A DNA stretch of 64,000 bases, taken from Siniperca chuatsi. Its lineage: Eukaryota; Chordata; Actinopteri; Centrarchiformes; Sinipercidae. The stretch's first letter is position 1; the number at the start of each line of letters is the position of its first letter. The stretch spans positions 24,798,955 through 24,862,954 of the forward strand of contig NC_058051.1 in assembly GCF_020085105.1 (NCBI RefSeq). The letters are read 5' to 3'. Shown here piece by piece: positions 11,501 through 22,903 of the stretch. Position numbers and translations under genes: made by a program. The notes below the pieces were generated by a model. It was given only the letters and a program-made list of their open reading frames with translations. It was not told where the DNA came from and did not search any database.

Positions 11501-14500
11501 ATGTCATACTGATGCTGACAAAGAACTACAGAATTAAACATTTATCACAAAGACATTTGTTACACATGTCAATACAGCTAGCAACAAAAATCTGAGCCTG
11601 ACAACCAGAACAAAGATCTCAGAGAGACTTTTCACACCAAACTGACACACTATGTGTGTTTAAACAAGACTAAGGCCGCCTTCAGACCGACTCTAGAGGC
11701 CAGTTCGCCGACACAGAGGGGGTGCCAACGCCAACGGCAACAACAAAAAAAACGGGGTCGTCCAGCAAAAAGATTGAACCAGGCTGAACTTGACTAAAAG
11801 TGACATCATCCGGCAAGGCGCTGCAGTGGCCAATCAAAGTGTACATTCCTGTTAGATAACCCTTTAATGTGAATGCTATATTTTTACTGCAACTGGCAAT
11901 TGTCGTAACTACAGATAAAAAATGAGCCTTTAAATTTATGGATCTGTTACTCTAAGTGGACTTCATGGATTGTATTTCACATCTCACTTGTACTTGAAGC
12001 AACACACCCAACGCAGCCTTACATTTTCTTCAACACAGGGCTGTTTTCACTCTGAACGCCTGCTACGAGTCTACAGCCATGCTAGCAGCTCTTTGAGACT
12101 GTACTTAGCTAAATGGAAATGTCAGCATGCTTACAGTGATAATGCTAACGTGCTGATGTTTAACAGGTGATGTTCACCATGTTCACCATCTCAGTTTGGT
12201 GTGTTAGCATGCTAACAATTGCTAAATAGCACTAACCACAAAGTACAGCTGAGGCTGATGGGAATGTCATTTGTTTTGCAGGTATTTAGTCATAAACCAA
12301 AGTCTTGGACGAATAAAAATGTTGACCTAGATGAGAAGTCAGAGGATCACCAAGGTTATTAATAATTCATTGAGGAGGACATGAATGTCTGTAACAAATT
12401 TCATGACAATCGATCCCATGGTTGCAAGACATTTCACTAAAAACCACAAATGAGAACCTCATGGTTGCGCTAGAGAAAAGTCAGGAGATCAAAGTCAGTA
12501 GGATTTATCCTCTGGGAAACATGAATGTCTGTACTAAACTTCATGGCAATACATCCAATAGTTGAGATTAGTCTGAAGAGCTAAACCAATAGCGTGGATA
12601 ATTAACTATTAGGGCCTTCCAATGAAGTCAGTGTACAAGGCATCAACTCAGTCTTAATCTACTTTGTATTATCTCATCTATTGCTCCAGTCAGACCTCTG
12701 GAGAACCACTAGGAACCCAACTTAGCTGTTAACTGCCTCTCCCCCTCCAGTCATCACTTCCCTCAGCCCATAAAACTGAATCCTGTTCACAGCTACGAAA
12801 TTAAGAGATGATGCTGTCCAGGCTGATCACAAAGAAGATCTGTAGCCTTTGTTTTGAGTGGCATCAAATACAAGGTCACCAACTAGTTTACGTGTTATTT
12901 ATGTGGGAATCTGGTAATATTTAAGTTACAAGTTACATGTTTTTCTGCTCTTTATCTAACGTCTTCCCATGAAAAAAATCTAATTTAATCCTTCCGCCCA
13001 AACAAATGACCTGTCACCTGAGCCCGGACAAGAAGGTCCACTTAATAGCTTTTTCTGAAGCTTTCAACTGCATCTCATGGTCTGGAAAAAGCTATTAGTA
13101 AGCGCACCTTGTCCTTTTGTAACTACTGTAATATATCCATTGTATGATTTTTTAAACTTTCATCAAAAAGTTCCCCTACCAACCTTTGGGAATGCCGGGA
13201 CATTGAAGGTGTCCATGTTTCTACGGGGCAACTTCGTGCTGTGAGGGTGTGGTGGAGGAGGGGCGGGATGTGACGGCGGGGCGTGTCGTGGAGGCGGTGC
13301 CGGAGGCTCCCCCATATCTGTCCCGCTGTCCCTCTTTTGGGGTGCCTTCTCGGCCTTCCTTAGCTTCCTGACGCAGGCGTACTCGGCCGTCTCCTGAGGA
13401 TGAGGTGGGGACATGACCTGGGCCTCAGGTTCGGGCAGCCCTCCTTCCACATCCCCGTCTGGGTCTGGGGGCGCTGGGGTGTTGGCGGGGACAGCCGGAG
13501 GGGCTGGAGTGTCCGTCTGCCCGGCCCTGCCTACCATGGCGTAGAGGGCATCGTCAGTACGTGTGGTGGAGGAGCGTCGGCCCACCTCAGAGTAAGTGTG
13601 CTCTCCGTCCTCTCCAGTCCCGGAGGGGATCTGGGGAAGCTGCCTGCCTTGAGAACGAAGGTCAGAGTTAGACCGGCGGCTGAGCAGCAGCAGAAGGTCC
13701 ATGCTGGCTGGACGTTTCTTTTTAGATGCCTCTGCCCACCATAAAACAGAATTCACATACGTTTACTCCTCTTGCACTGGACAGTTCAACAAACATTTGC
13801 GAACATGAATAAATCTCTCGCTGTTAAGAGAAAAATCTGGAGCTGACAGTAAACTGGGAGCTGACATAGATGTTTGAGAAAATGCATCCAAATTGACTTA
13901 ATTCCAATGTAGTGGAAGCAGGACAAATATGAAGCAGGACATATGCTTATATTTCTTCAAACCCTCTCAGGCTACTGTCACAGTGCCCACAATAACAGTT
14001 CCCTGTTGACTGTCAGCAACGGAGCTCCAGGACTTGTCTTGGCTCTCTGATTTCTGTCTTTGAGAGAGATGCATGTTCATAAATCAAGATTGAACAGTCT
14101 AGTGGAATAAGGCTGAGCTGTAAATGTAATGTGAATTTTGTATTCAAATTTCTCTTCTAAAGTGTCCTTAAATTCTATTACAGAGAGGTTTTGTATGAAT
14201 TTAGGGCCAGATCAGAATGAAGAAAAGTGCGAGGTGACGCTTTTATTGATCAAAGATCGGCGCGGATGTTAAACATTTACCTAAATGTTTATTTGCATTA
14301 TTACGGGTTGGTTGTGTTGTGTTACAGTTACATTTATTTGTGGATGATTGTTCCATTTATGTATTTACTTGTCATGCTATCGATCTGCTGCTAAATATTC
14401 CAATTGATTTTCCATTTTTTCCATTTCAAGGACTGCATTGATTCTGTTGGGTGAAAACCTTATATCTCCACTGTCTGTGTTTTTTATGCTCTCAAATAAG

Positions 14501-14818
14501 ATTAAAAAAAATTCCATGCTCATGTGGTTGAACAATTTTCCCCTGCAGCTCAGAAAATTCCCCACAAAATCCTTTCGATGATGCCAAAAGTGCTTTGTCA
14601 TGCAGCTAAAACAAGACCGGGCTGTTTAGTTCCAGAAGAGCTGATATTTAGGGGATACAAGGTTTTCACCAGACAACAGTGAGGTACTGTTTACAGAGCA
14701 CACAGGTCAGGATTTGTATGTGAACGATGTACTCACTTTTGCCATTGCAGTTCATCTTGTTCATCTCAGTGTCTGATTTACTGATGGACCGCAGCTTCGA
14801 CTGCCTGAGTATACCCTG

Positions 14819-14870
<52 letters not shown>

Positions 14871-16114
14871 GCCAGTTAAACACTAATTAAGACTGAAGAG
14901 ATGTCCTCTGAATGATATTGTTCCCTGGTGAATTAAGTTGCTTCAGCTACCTCTGCTGCAACACAAACAAAACACGGAGGAGAGTGTTGCTTGATACCTA
15001 CCATGTCCATGAGACGGTGTTTTCCACCCTCGCCGGGAACATTGTGTGTCTTCCCCTTCCTGTGGTAAACACAACCGCTCTGTCACACAGGTTGACACTT
15101 ACTACAGTGTGGAGTTCTGTGTGTGTGTGCATGCGCAGAGTTTGAGTCATTGTCCCTGTGTGTCTGAGTCATCTTATGACTGTGCATGTGTGTGTGTGTG
15201 TGTGTATATTTGCATATGTGCGTGCAAGTGGTGTAGAGTAACTAAGTACAATTATTCATGTACTGTACTTAAGTACAACTTTGAGGTACTTTACTTGAGG
15301 TACTTGAGTATTTCTATTTTGTGCTACTTTATACTTCTACTCCACTACAAGTCAGAGGGAAATATTTTTACGTCACTACATTTATTTTAACGCTATAGTT
15401 ACTGGTTACTTTTCAGATTAATATTTTCCATAAAAAAATCATATGATAAGCTTATAAAATACAATTAATTGTTAAAGGTTAAACCAGTGGTTCTGAGTTC
15501 TTTGGATTGAGACCTCTTATGAAAAATCAGTCGGGGCCCCTAGTCACGTTTCAGATGTCTATGAGTTGTTAGCCATGAGTAATTTCTTGTCTGAACTTCA
15601 GAAGAGGTCAAATTATCCAATATTTCACAAAATAATCAAATACAAATTTGTGTATCAGAACTTTGTCTTTTCTTCTTTCCTCTCCCATCAACCATCTCAC
15701 GACCCCTCAGATTTATGTCTTGGCTCTTTGGAGGGGCTCAACCCTTAGGTTTGGAAGTGGACTAAACTACCTAAATGTATATTACTTAGGTAAAACTAGC
15801 TCCACCTCGAGCAGCTACAACAATAAAATGCTGTTTACACATTGATGCAGCAGTAATAACAGTCTCATAATCTCATCTATAATAATATATCAGTCACAGG
15901 CGACATTTTACTGCAGTACCTTTACTTTGAGTACATTTTGCTGATAATACTTCTGTAAGTAAGATTTCGAATGCAGGACTTTTACTTGCAGTATTTTTAC
16001 ATTGTTGTATTGGTACTTTTACTTAAGTAAAGGACCTGATTACTTCTTCCACTACTTGTGCGTGGATGTGTAAATATTCAGTGGCTTGCAAATGCAAGTG
16101 AGCACATGTGTGTA

Positions 16115-16156
<42 letters not shown>

Positions 16157-16326
16157 TGTGGTCATAAGTGCATGCACAGTGCCTGCTCTCACCTCTGGCA
16201 GCCCACGCAGAGCACCACGATGAGGATCGTGACAACAAAGGCTGAGGCAGCAGCGATAGCACCCAGCAGCAGGACCTTGCCGTAGGGAGGAGCCGTGAAG
16301 TTCAGCCCGTCCTGCATGGAGGCCAT
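8537..16326 (-). CDS. lime1: LIME1/PAG1-family transmembrane adaptor, 6 coding exons, 498 aa
   Basis: Exons (minus, 5' to 3'): 16326-16193, 15059-15002, 14815-14737, 13731-13184, 10706-10569, 9076-8537; all GT-AG and in phase. The family consists of raft-associated adaptors whose phosphotyrosines recruit Src-family kinases and Csk. Visible parts: a short outer segment, a transmembrane helix (about 17-40), the palmitoylation motif CVGC (C40, C43), SISKSDTEM (about 74-82), RPASMDLL (97-104), RQLPQIP (120-126), tyrosine motifs YSEV137, YAMV154, YACV208, YSKV324, YESI389, YENM401, YESI466, a QP-rich run, and the C-terminus MYVTGL, a class I PDZ-type ending. RPASMDL, SKSDT and VCKP resemble human LIME1. 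The length and PDZ-like tail resemble PAG1. Neighbours match human 20q13.33, where LIME1 lies. Whether a database would call it lime1 or pag1-like is the main doubt; the gene structure is strong. Confidence 0.82.
9120..9616. mobile_element. Hairpin (long inverted repeat) DNA element, copy 1
   Basis: Begins GGAATAGTTTGACATTTTGG and ends with the degenerate inverse (CCAAAACATGGAATTATTCC). Inner arm blocks also invert (TTAGCTTAGCTTAGCC near 9238; GGCTAAGCTAA near 9504). No coding sequence. It lies in the last lime1 intron, next to exon 6. Other copies: 29656-30210 and 54847-55418. Non-autonomous MITE-like element, superfamily not certain. Confidence 0.75.
9738..9998. repeat. Dispersed repeat, copy 2 (copy 1 at 4600-4875)
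   Basis: Same order of shared blocks as copy 1, including GCTGGATGGTTAGAGGAGTC and CATGAGAGGCACAAAC, but without the 38-bp tandem duplication. No coding sequence. Intron of lime1. Confidence 0.55.
10010..10395. mobile_element. TTAA-flanked MITE in a lime1 intron
   Basis: TTAA at 10010-10013 and 10392-10395 bound a stretch whose ends are inverted: AGGTCTAGTGTGTAGAATTT on the left, and the complement of the right end reads AGGTCCAGTTTGCAACATTT. TTAA target duplication is the signature of piggyBac-type transposition. No transposase, so non-autonomous. Confidence 0.7.
12069..12605. repeat. Dispersed repeat with CTAACATGCTGATG-type core, copy 1
   Basis: Recurring blocks: CTACAGCCATGCTAGCAGCT, GTGCTGATGTTTAACAGGTG, AAGTACAGCTGAGGCTGATG, TTTTGCAGGTATTTAGTCAT, then repeated phrases of the type ATCACCAAGGTTATT and ATGAATGTCTGTA...CATGACAATC. 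Related copies lie at 18536-18855, 53328-54292 and 56095-56860. No open frame of note. Class unknown to me. Intron of lime1. Confidence 0.65.
14826..14868. repeat. (CA)n microsatellite
   Basis: About 21 uninterrupted CA units. On the minus strand it ends about 10 bases before the lime1 exon 3 acceptor, so it takes the place of a normal polypyrimidine tract. Confidence 0.95.
15227..16057. mobile_element. ACTTAAGTA-rich hAT-like element, copy 1, with a nested insertion
   Basis: Left end AGTGGTGTAGAGTAACTAAG, right end ACTTCTTCCACTAC; between them lie many ACTTAAGTA, TACTTTTACTT and CTCCACTACA phrases. Well-preserved copies of this family end in CAGTGGTGGAA / TTCCACCACTG, which resembles hAT terminal repeats. 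A second element (15485-15759) interrupts it. Intron between lime1 exons 1 and 2. Confidence 0.7.
15485..15759. mobile_element. Small hAT-like element nested in the 15227-16057 copy
   Basis: Starts CAGTGGTTCTGAG, a start seen in fish hAT-like repeats; a related start, CAGTGGTTCCCAACC, is at 29631. Flanks are GGTTAAAC (15477-15484) and GACTAAAC (15760-15767), a near-perfect 8-bp duplication, and the host repeat resumes directly after it. The right terminal repeat is degenerate. Confidence 0.5.
16118..16160. repeat. (TG)n microsatellite
   Basis: TG run with one TA interruption, just 3' of lime1 exon 1 (in intron 1). Confidence 0.9.
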
Positions 16327-18040
16327 GTGGGAGCGCTGGCGCTCACTTGCTCTCACACACACTCACACTCACACCCTTACAACTCATGCACGCAGGGAAG
16401 TGCCACGGTCTCACTGGGATCTGCAGCGAGAAGGCACAGAGTGGTGCTTAATTACAAAATTATCTAACCTTTACAAAGCATTAAGTAGGTTAACAAAGCA
16501 GCGGAACCATAAGTAAAATATTCACGCTGCAAAAAGCAGAAGGGAAGCAGCAGTTTGAAAAGAGGGAAAGTGAGAATTCCTGTCCAGCACTGAAGCAGTG
16601 AAGTGAACAGATATTATGCCTCCGGCATGTGCTTCTGCTTTACCTTGTTTAAGGGATTACTGAGCTTTGTGTGCCACACTTACATAGACATCAACAGCAC
16701 ACCTGCTCACCAGCAAAGATTTTCAGGTATCTAAGTCTACATAAGATAAAAGTGAGCTAATAATCCACCAATCATACATTTAACAAACTGAAATAAACCA
16801 GAAGAAATTCTATATCCGAACACAATTCCCTGAGAATCTACTGCAGATCTGCTTTTCAGGTAGCAGCTACAATGCATATGGGTAAATACAAATGTCCTAT
16901 GTTTTTAACGATTCGAACACAAACAAACATACATATTGAGAAGGTACGATGAGTCACGGCAAAGCTGAACATGCCAGCAGGCAGAGTAACCTGAAACACT
17001 GAAGGAGACAAGTATGAAAGCAGAGCAAGCAGACAAAAACATCTTTCTTGCGTCTCTACTCCTTGCTGCTTGCCAGACAATTTCACATTTGGCAGCGTAA
17101 TATGTTTGAAATAAACAATAAAAACACGGAGCCATAACAAAAAGACCAAACAACAAGCCTGTTCTAATCTCTGTCAAATCGTGCCATCTGTCTCCTGTGA
17201 CAGTGTGTTTTCATGTGTGTTTGTCACTTGTCCATCAGCAACAACAAGACTGAATGGCAGACTGCAGGAAAATATTCCGCCTGGTTTTGTCCACAGTCTT
17301 GTTTAACTAAAGTTTCAGGATGATAAACCTAATACCTAACTGTCCAAATGTCTCTCGTGTATTTATTCAGTTTATAGCTTCATATTTTCTTCCAAACGAA
17401 ACACTCTTGGATGGATCTTGTACTTTTAGACAAACTCCTCCTCAATCCTCCTCACTAATGATCAAATCTGACACTTTGAACAACGTGCGTTAGTATTGGA
17501 TTCCACAAAGATCCTTTCCTTCCAGACAGAATTTAATCTTCACAGTCCAAAGTACTTTAACAATTTGTCTGTAGTCTTGGTGAACAAAGTGTATCTTTTC
17601 TGACAGTTTGCCAAAGCCTTGGACACCACAAGACTGTTTTTTAGCTGGTTTTAAGGGGAAACCACCGCATTAGTGGGCGTTTCTGAAGCCAACATGTCAA
17701 TCTGAAGCAGCTCAAATAATCTAGTTTTAGCATTGCAGTAGAGATCTGTAAAGCTAGTGAGGCCTAATAAAGATTCAAGCAACCCAAGCATGAAATACTG
17801 CTACGCCTCTTCTTCACTAAAATCATCGATTTGTGACTTTGTAATTTGGTTAAACTTAATTAGGGGTTCATTATGTTTTGGTAACAAATCACCAGATAGA
17901 TCCCACTAAAATTACACCAAAGTTATACAAATTACCCAGATTGTAGTACACTGGTCTGCTGTTGAGTTTTGCGCCAGTCCTGCAAAACATACTTTTGCTA
18001 TGTAGTCCATTTTCTGTCACCCAAGTGTGCCCATATTAAC

Positions 18041-18152
18041 ATATATATGTATATTATTATATATATATAATAACATATTATATATGTATAATATATATAT
18101 TATATATATTATACATATATATATATATATGCATATATATGTATGTATACAT
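18041..18152. repeat. (AT)-rich low-complexity tract
   Basis: Almost pure TATA/ATAT with scattered CATA and GTATG units; able to form cruciforms. Confidence 0.9.
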
Positions 18153-18535
18153 AAAAGATTCTCTGGAGTCTGAAAGTCACTGATTATTGAAAACAGGCCT
18201 ATATTTTGAACACCATCTTCTACAGTAGTAAAACACTTCTGTCTGTCTTGCCAATATATTCTCCGAATCTCGCCAAGACTGGCAGCATGTGCACTATGCC
18301 CATCAGATTTGCAATGCCAAATCTGGCACACATCTGACCAAATGTAGCTTTTTAATTTTCTAAAACAGCCATTTTCTAAAAATCTCCTACACCACTGATC
18401 CCATCTCCTCCAAATATGACATGCATCATCTCTGGACTCCCATGACTTCAGATAAATCACACACAGCATTAGATACATGGGTTGCTACATAAATGTTTAC
18501 TGTTTTGACCATCTACTGTATGACAAAACAAAGAG

Positions 18536-18855
18536 TCTACAGCCATGCTAACGGCTCTGTGAGGCTGTACTTGAGCTAAATGCTAACATGCTGATGTTTA
18601 GCAGGTATAATTTTCACCATCTTAGTTTAGCATTACCATGTTAACATTTGCTAATAAGCACTAAACACAAAGTACAGCTGGGGCTGATTAGTTTTGCAGG
18701 TCATTAACCAATGTATTGGACAAATATGCTAGATGGGGATCACCAAATCGGTCGGCTTCATCCTCTTGGGACCATGAATGTCTGTACAAAATTCTTTCAA
18801 ATAGTTGTGATATTTTAGTCTAACCAAAGTGGTGGACTGATCACTCTCTCTAGAG
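18536..18855. repeat. Dispersed CTAACATGCTGATG-type repeat, copy 2
   Basis: Contains CTACAGCCATGCTAACGGCT, AAATGCTAACATGCTGATGT, GTTTAGCAGGTATAATTTTC, AAGTACAGCTGGGGCTGATT and ACCAAAGTGGTGGACTGATC in the same order as the other copies, but is shortened in the middle. Confidence 0.6.
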
Positions 18856-19288
18856 CCACGCCCGAGCATAGCTAAAGAGAGGAAAGTGTCTGTTTACCAC
18901 AGCCGACGTGCACCATAGAGGTGCTCATGGCTACGTTTTGAAAAAGCTCACAAGTCCTGTTCGCATGAAATTTGACACAAAACATTAGACTTTGATTTGA
19001 CTTTTAGGCAAAGTGTTACCAAGGATTTTACTGTTCAGACATTAAGAAGAGAAAAAAAAGAAGCTGTAGCTGCTTCACGATCAAAATCTCACAGATCATC
19101 ACTGGTGGGATTTTTTTTACCGTGAAGCAGCTGCAGGAAGTCTTATGTTATTGTTAACAGGAGTTAGCTCTGAAGCTCCATCTGCAAGGATAAAGACAGC
19201 AGATCGGTAAACAGCAAGTACGACATATCTCATATGGTGAGACTTTTTAAAACTGGCGCCTTCCCTCAAGCCGCCTCCATGAGTGACA

Positions 19289-20093
19289 TTAAAGTCCAAG
19301 TGAAATCATATTTAGTCATCCCTTTTTGTAGTCAAACATTATGTCAGCATGACATAATTACACATATAATGTGTTGCTAATAGTTTTTATTGTTAAAAGG
19401 AAGAAAAGGGTCTATGGGGAAATATCAGAAACGCTCTTTTTCGTCTCAGCCGGCTGGAAGGGGCGTGTCTGTGTTTGATTGACAGCAGCTAGCAGGCTGA
19501 GCCCCAGCAGGGGAACTAGAGACAAAGTAAACAAACTTGCGCTGTAGTTACATGTCATTGGCTGACAGCTTGTAGTTAGTGGTATTGAAGAGTAAGGACC
19601 ACACCAGCATCAAACCGGACAGAAGTGACATTTGCATGTGCATTTACATGCTGCTTAATGTGCTGCAGCTGAGCAGCTAATTAGTTATCTAGCCTGCAAA
19701 CTGACATCAGCGGTGCACTTTTCCCCGGTGAATGTTTAATTGGTCGTACGTTCAACAAGCTAAGGTTTAGGACAAGACGTGTGTTCATGTTTGTAAGTTA
19801 TATAAGAAGGAGACTTCAGCAGGATAGTCGGTAGCTCTTGTGTAGCAGGCTGCTGTCTGGCTCAGCGCTGATGTTACTGTTTTACGCAAGATTTGATTGG
19901 CTGTATCGAAATAAGGTCTCCATCTATGTAGGCGGATACTGGAGCGGTATTCTGTCGAATAAATGCAAAACTAGGGGGCGCCATCATGAATCCAAAAAAT
20001 ACAAAATAGAAGAACACAGGACAAGTGATTTACAGAGCTGATATGTATGCTGTAGTACACAAATGTTTTATTTTATTTTCAGTTGGACTTTAA
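19289..20093. mobile_element. TTAA-flanked MITE of about 0.8 kb
   Basis: TTAA at 19289-19292 and 20090-20093. Left end reads AGTCCAAGTGAAATC and the complement of the right end AGTCCAACTGAAAATA, so the first 13 bases match at 12 positions. This is a piggyBac-like signature. The interior has short open frames but no transposase that I recognise. Confidence 0.7.
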
Positions 20094-21803
20094 CTGAAAA
20101 TAACACAGCTCAGTAGAGGGCGCGGTCTGTTATAACCATAATATCACTGGTCAGCGCAGAAAAGTCCCCGCTGTTAAGATGCAACAACCTGCACTGGCCC
20201 TTTTTAATGTTGAAGTTTTATCCATGTAGAATTGTTTTCCCTTTTATTTTCTTCTCTGTGAAAGTATTCAGAGTATATTATTTGACTGACTTTACTACCG
20301 TACTGAAGGTATCTGCTTTTCTATTAAAACAGACAGAGTAAAGACGGGACCGGAGTTTATCAGGCTCTGCAGCGTAGAAGTTTTGTAGACTTTGGTCTAA
20401 TTTGCATTTCTTTTAGTAGATCCAGCCATGAACCCAACTGTTCTCAGCATGAAATCCAATTTGCACCAAATTTCACACACAGACGTCTCGCAGGTTCTTT
20501 GCAAGCTGCTTGTAGTTTTCTTTGTAAGTTCAGGGCGTCCTGACCAGAGAGCAACTGCTTTGTTTCCTCATTCAAATTAACCACGTTAATTACTATTAAT
20601 ATGATCTATCAATAAGTCATATTTTCCAACAGTGGATATCCAACATAATTACATATTTCTTTGAGCATGTCTTAAGAAAATGATTGCAGCAGGTAACATG
20701 TTTTCCCAGCATGTCTATCAAAATTATTTGGTGTATTTTAACAGCAGCCAGCAAACATGTCAAAGCAGATACCTGCTTTTAATGCCACTAATTCACCCAC
20801 CAGTGCTTCACCTTTAACAGAAGACTACCTGAGTGAGTAGTCTGAAATATTACGTTGGATTTAAAGAACCATATGCACCTATGAGGAAACAATCATTTAA
20901 ATTACAGTTGCAACAGTGTCAGTGTAATTATATCTGTGCTGATTTGACAACAGAGCCGAGGAGTAGAGATGGAGAGGGTAATGAGAGAGAAGAAAGGGGA
21001 AAGGTGTAGGTGTGGAGGAAAAGAAAGGAGAGAGAGGAGGGGAGGAAGACATGCGTGGGAGTCCTGTGGCAGGTGTTTGAATACGCTGAAAGAAAGATGA
21101 GAAGAGGCTGTCACATTTCCCAAAAAGGTTTCCCGGCCTTCCTCCCCTTCCTTTCCCTTCCCTGTCTCACTGAGTGTGTCCACACCTCCCCACCCATTCT
21201 TCTCTGCCTCTATCCCCCTGCCTCTGCCTGCGGTGTTCAGCCAGAGTGACGCCTCAGCACTGCAGTGTAATCTCTGGCCCTAGAGCTGCCTCGTCAGAGC
21301 CAGCCAATTGGACGTAGCGCTCAGAGCAAGAGCAAGAAATGGCCCTCCCCCGGCTGCTTTTCTGCTAAACAAAGCCCCTCTTCCTCAGACACAGATCCCC
21401 CATGCGCGCTCAGTGTGCTCGTTACAAACTACCAGCGAATACCTGCAGGTGCAGATTTGCCAGGTGTTGCCCTGACCATATTTCACAAACCAGAAGGCTA
21501 CTTATACTGAGAAGGTGCCATATGTGGCGAGGAAACTGGAGTATCATCAATCATTAATATCTGGTTTCTTTACTGAATTACATGCATTGTATGTAAAGAA
21601 ATAAAAGTTAAGTCTTTACCTTTGGGAACAGTATATGCAACAAAATATCAGCAGATGAAGACTGTAAGATGTGTTTGAAAGCTTTAAAAGCTAGTAAGTG
21701 GACCATTGATCTTAGATTATTTTGCTCCATAGAAAAAAATACAGATGTCTCTTTTTTCCTTCTATATTTTCTTCTCTTCTTGAGTCAGTGAACACACAGG
21801 AGA

Positions 21804-22115
21804 CTAGGACTGCTAACGATTGATTAATCTGCCAGTTATTTTTTCAATTAATCGTTTGGTCTATAAAACACCAGAGAGCAGTGAAAAATGGCCGTCACAG
21901 TTTCCTAAAGCCCAAAGCGAATGTTGTCAGAACATAAAACATGTAAAAAATATAGAATTTAGCAGCAAATCCTCACGAATGACAACCTGGAACTGATGAA
22001 TGTTTGGCATTTTTACTTTGAAAATGACTTCAACGAGTAATCGACTATCAAATAGGTGCAGGTTATTTTTCTGACGATCGACTAATTGATTAATCAACTA
22101 ATCATTGCAGCTCTA
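21804..22115. mobile_element. GATTAATCG-type hAT-like MITE, copy 1
   Basis: Starts TAGGACTGCTAACGATTGAT and ends CTAATCATTGCAGCTCTA. It carries the family phrases CGTTTGGTCTATAAAACACC, AGTGAAAAATGGCC, AAAGCCCAAAG and ATCGACTAATTGATTAATC. The ends TAG(G/A)GCTG...CAGCTCTA are inverted repeats. No transposase. Confidence 0.75.
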
Positions 22116-22182
22116 CAGGACACATTATTGGTGAATGAATGTATGAAAGTTTGGGTCGCAACAGCCGCAATGTGGATGACCG

Positions 22183-22903
22183 TAGAGCTGCTGCTGATGA
22201 TGATTAGTCGACTAACTGATTAGTCGATTGCTAGAAAATTAATTGGCAAATACTTTGATGATTGATTAATTATTTAAGTCATTTTTCAAGCTGAATTGCT
22301 AAAAATCTGATAGGGCTTCAACTAACAGTTATTTTCATTATTGATTGATCTGTTAATTTTCATGATTAATCGATGAATCTAGTCCATAAATCGTCAGAAA
22401 ATAGTGAAAAAACGCCTGTCACAAGTTTCCAGAGCCCAAAGTGACATCTTCTCATTGCTTTACCCCAAAGATATTCAGTTTACAAAGATATAAAACAGAG
22501 GAAAGCAGAACATCCTCACATTGAAGCTGGAGCCAGAGGATGGATGATGTTTTTTTTGTTTGAAAAACGACTTAAGCAATGAATCGATTATCAAAATAGT
22601 TGCCAATGATTTTTCTTTTGATCGACTAATCGATTTATCGACTAACTGTTTCAGCTCTAAAATCTGATGATCCAGCTTCTCAAATTGAGAAGCTGGATCA
22701 GAAGTAAGAAGTGAGAATTTGCTGCGTTTCCTCGCCTTAAATTATAGTAAAGTGATTCTCGTTGGATTGTGAACTGTTGCAAGACGTTTGAAGACATCAC
22801 CTTGGGCTCTGTGATGGAGATTTTTCACTGATGTTTTTTGGTGTTTTATTGATCAATAGATTAATCGATGAATCGAGAAAATTAACCATTAATTGAAGTC
22901 CTA
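22183..22903. mobile_element. GATTAATCG-type MITE, older reverse copy split by a younger one
   Basis: Reads in reverse orientation: begins TAGAGCTGCTGCTGATGATG and ends near AATTGAAGTCCTA. It is interrupted at 22311 and resumes at 22668 with the next family phrase, CCAGCTTCTCAAATTGAG. The interruption is another member of the family (22311-22659). Confidence 0.75.
22311..22659. mobile_element. GATTAATCG-type hAT-like MITE nested in an older copy
   Basis: Starts TAGGGCTTCAACTAACAG and ends CTAACTGTTTCAGCTCTA, 349 bp. It is flanked by a perfect 8-bp direct repeat AAATCTGA (22303-22310 and 22660-22667). An 8-bp duplication plus TAGGGCTT/CAGCTCTA ends fit a non-autonomous hAT transposon. It lies inside the copy at 22183-22903. 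Confidence 0.85.

Noticed and set aside
13400-13744. Plus-strand open frame opposite lime1 exon 4
   Set aside because: Shadow of the real exon on the other strand; the GC-rich coding sequence lacks stops in several frames.
14826-16160. CA/TG repeats examined as a possible CRISPR-like or regulatory array
   Set aside because: Simple dinucleotide microsatellites without spacers.
18017-18478. 153-codon minus-strand open frame
   Set aside because: Its C-terminal third is translated AT-repeat and the rest has no recognisable similarity.
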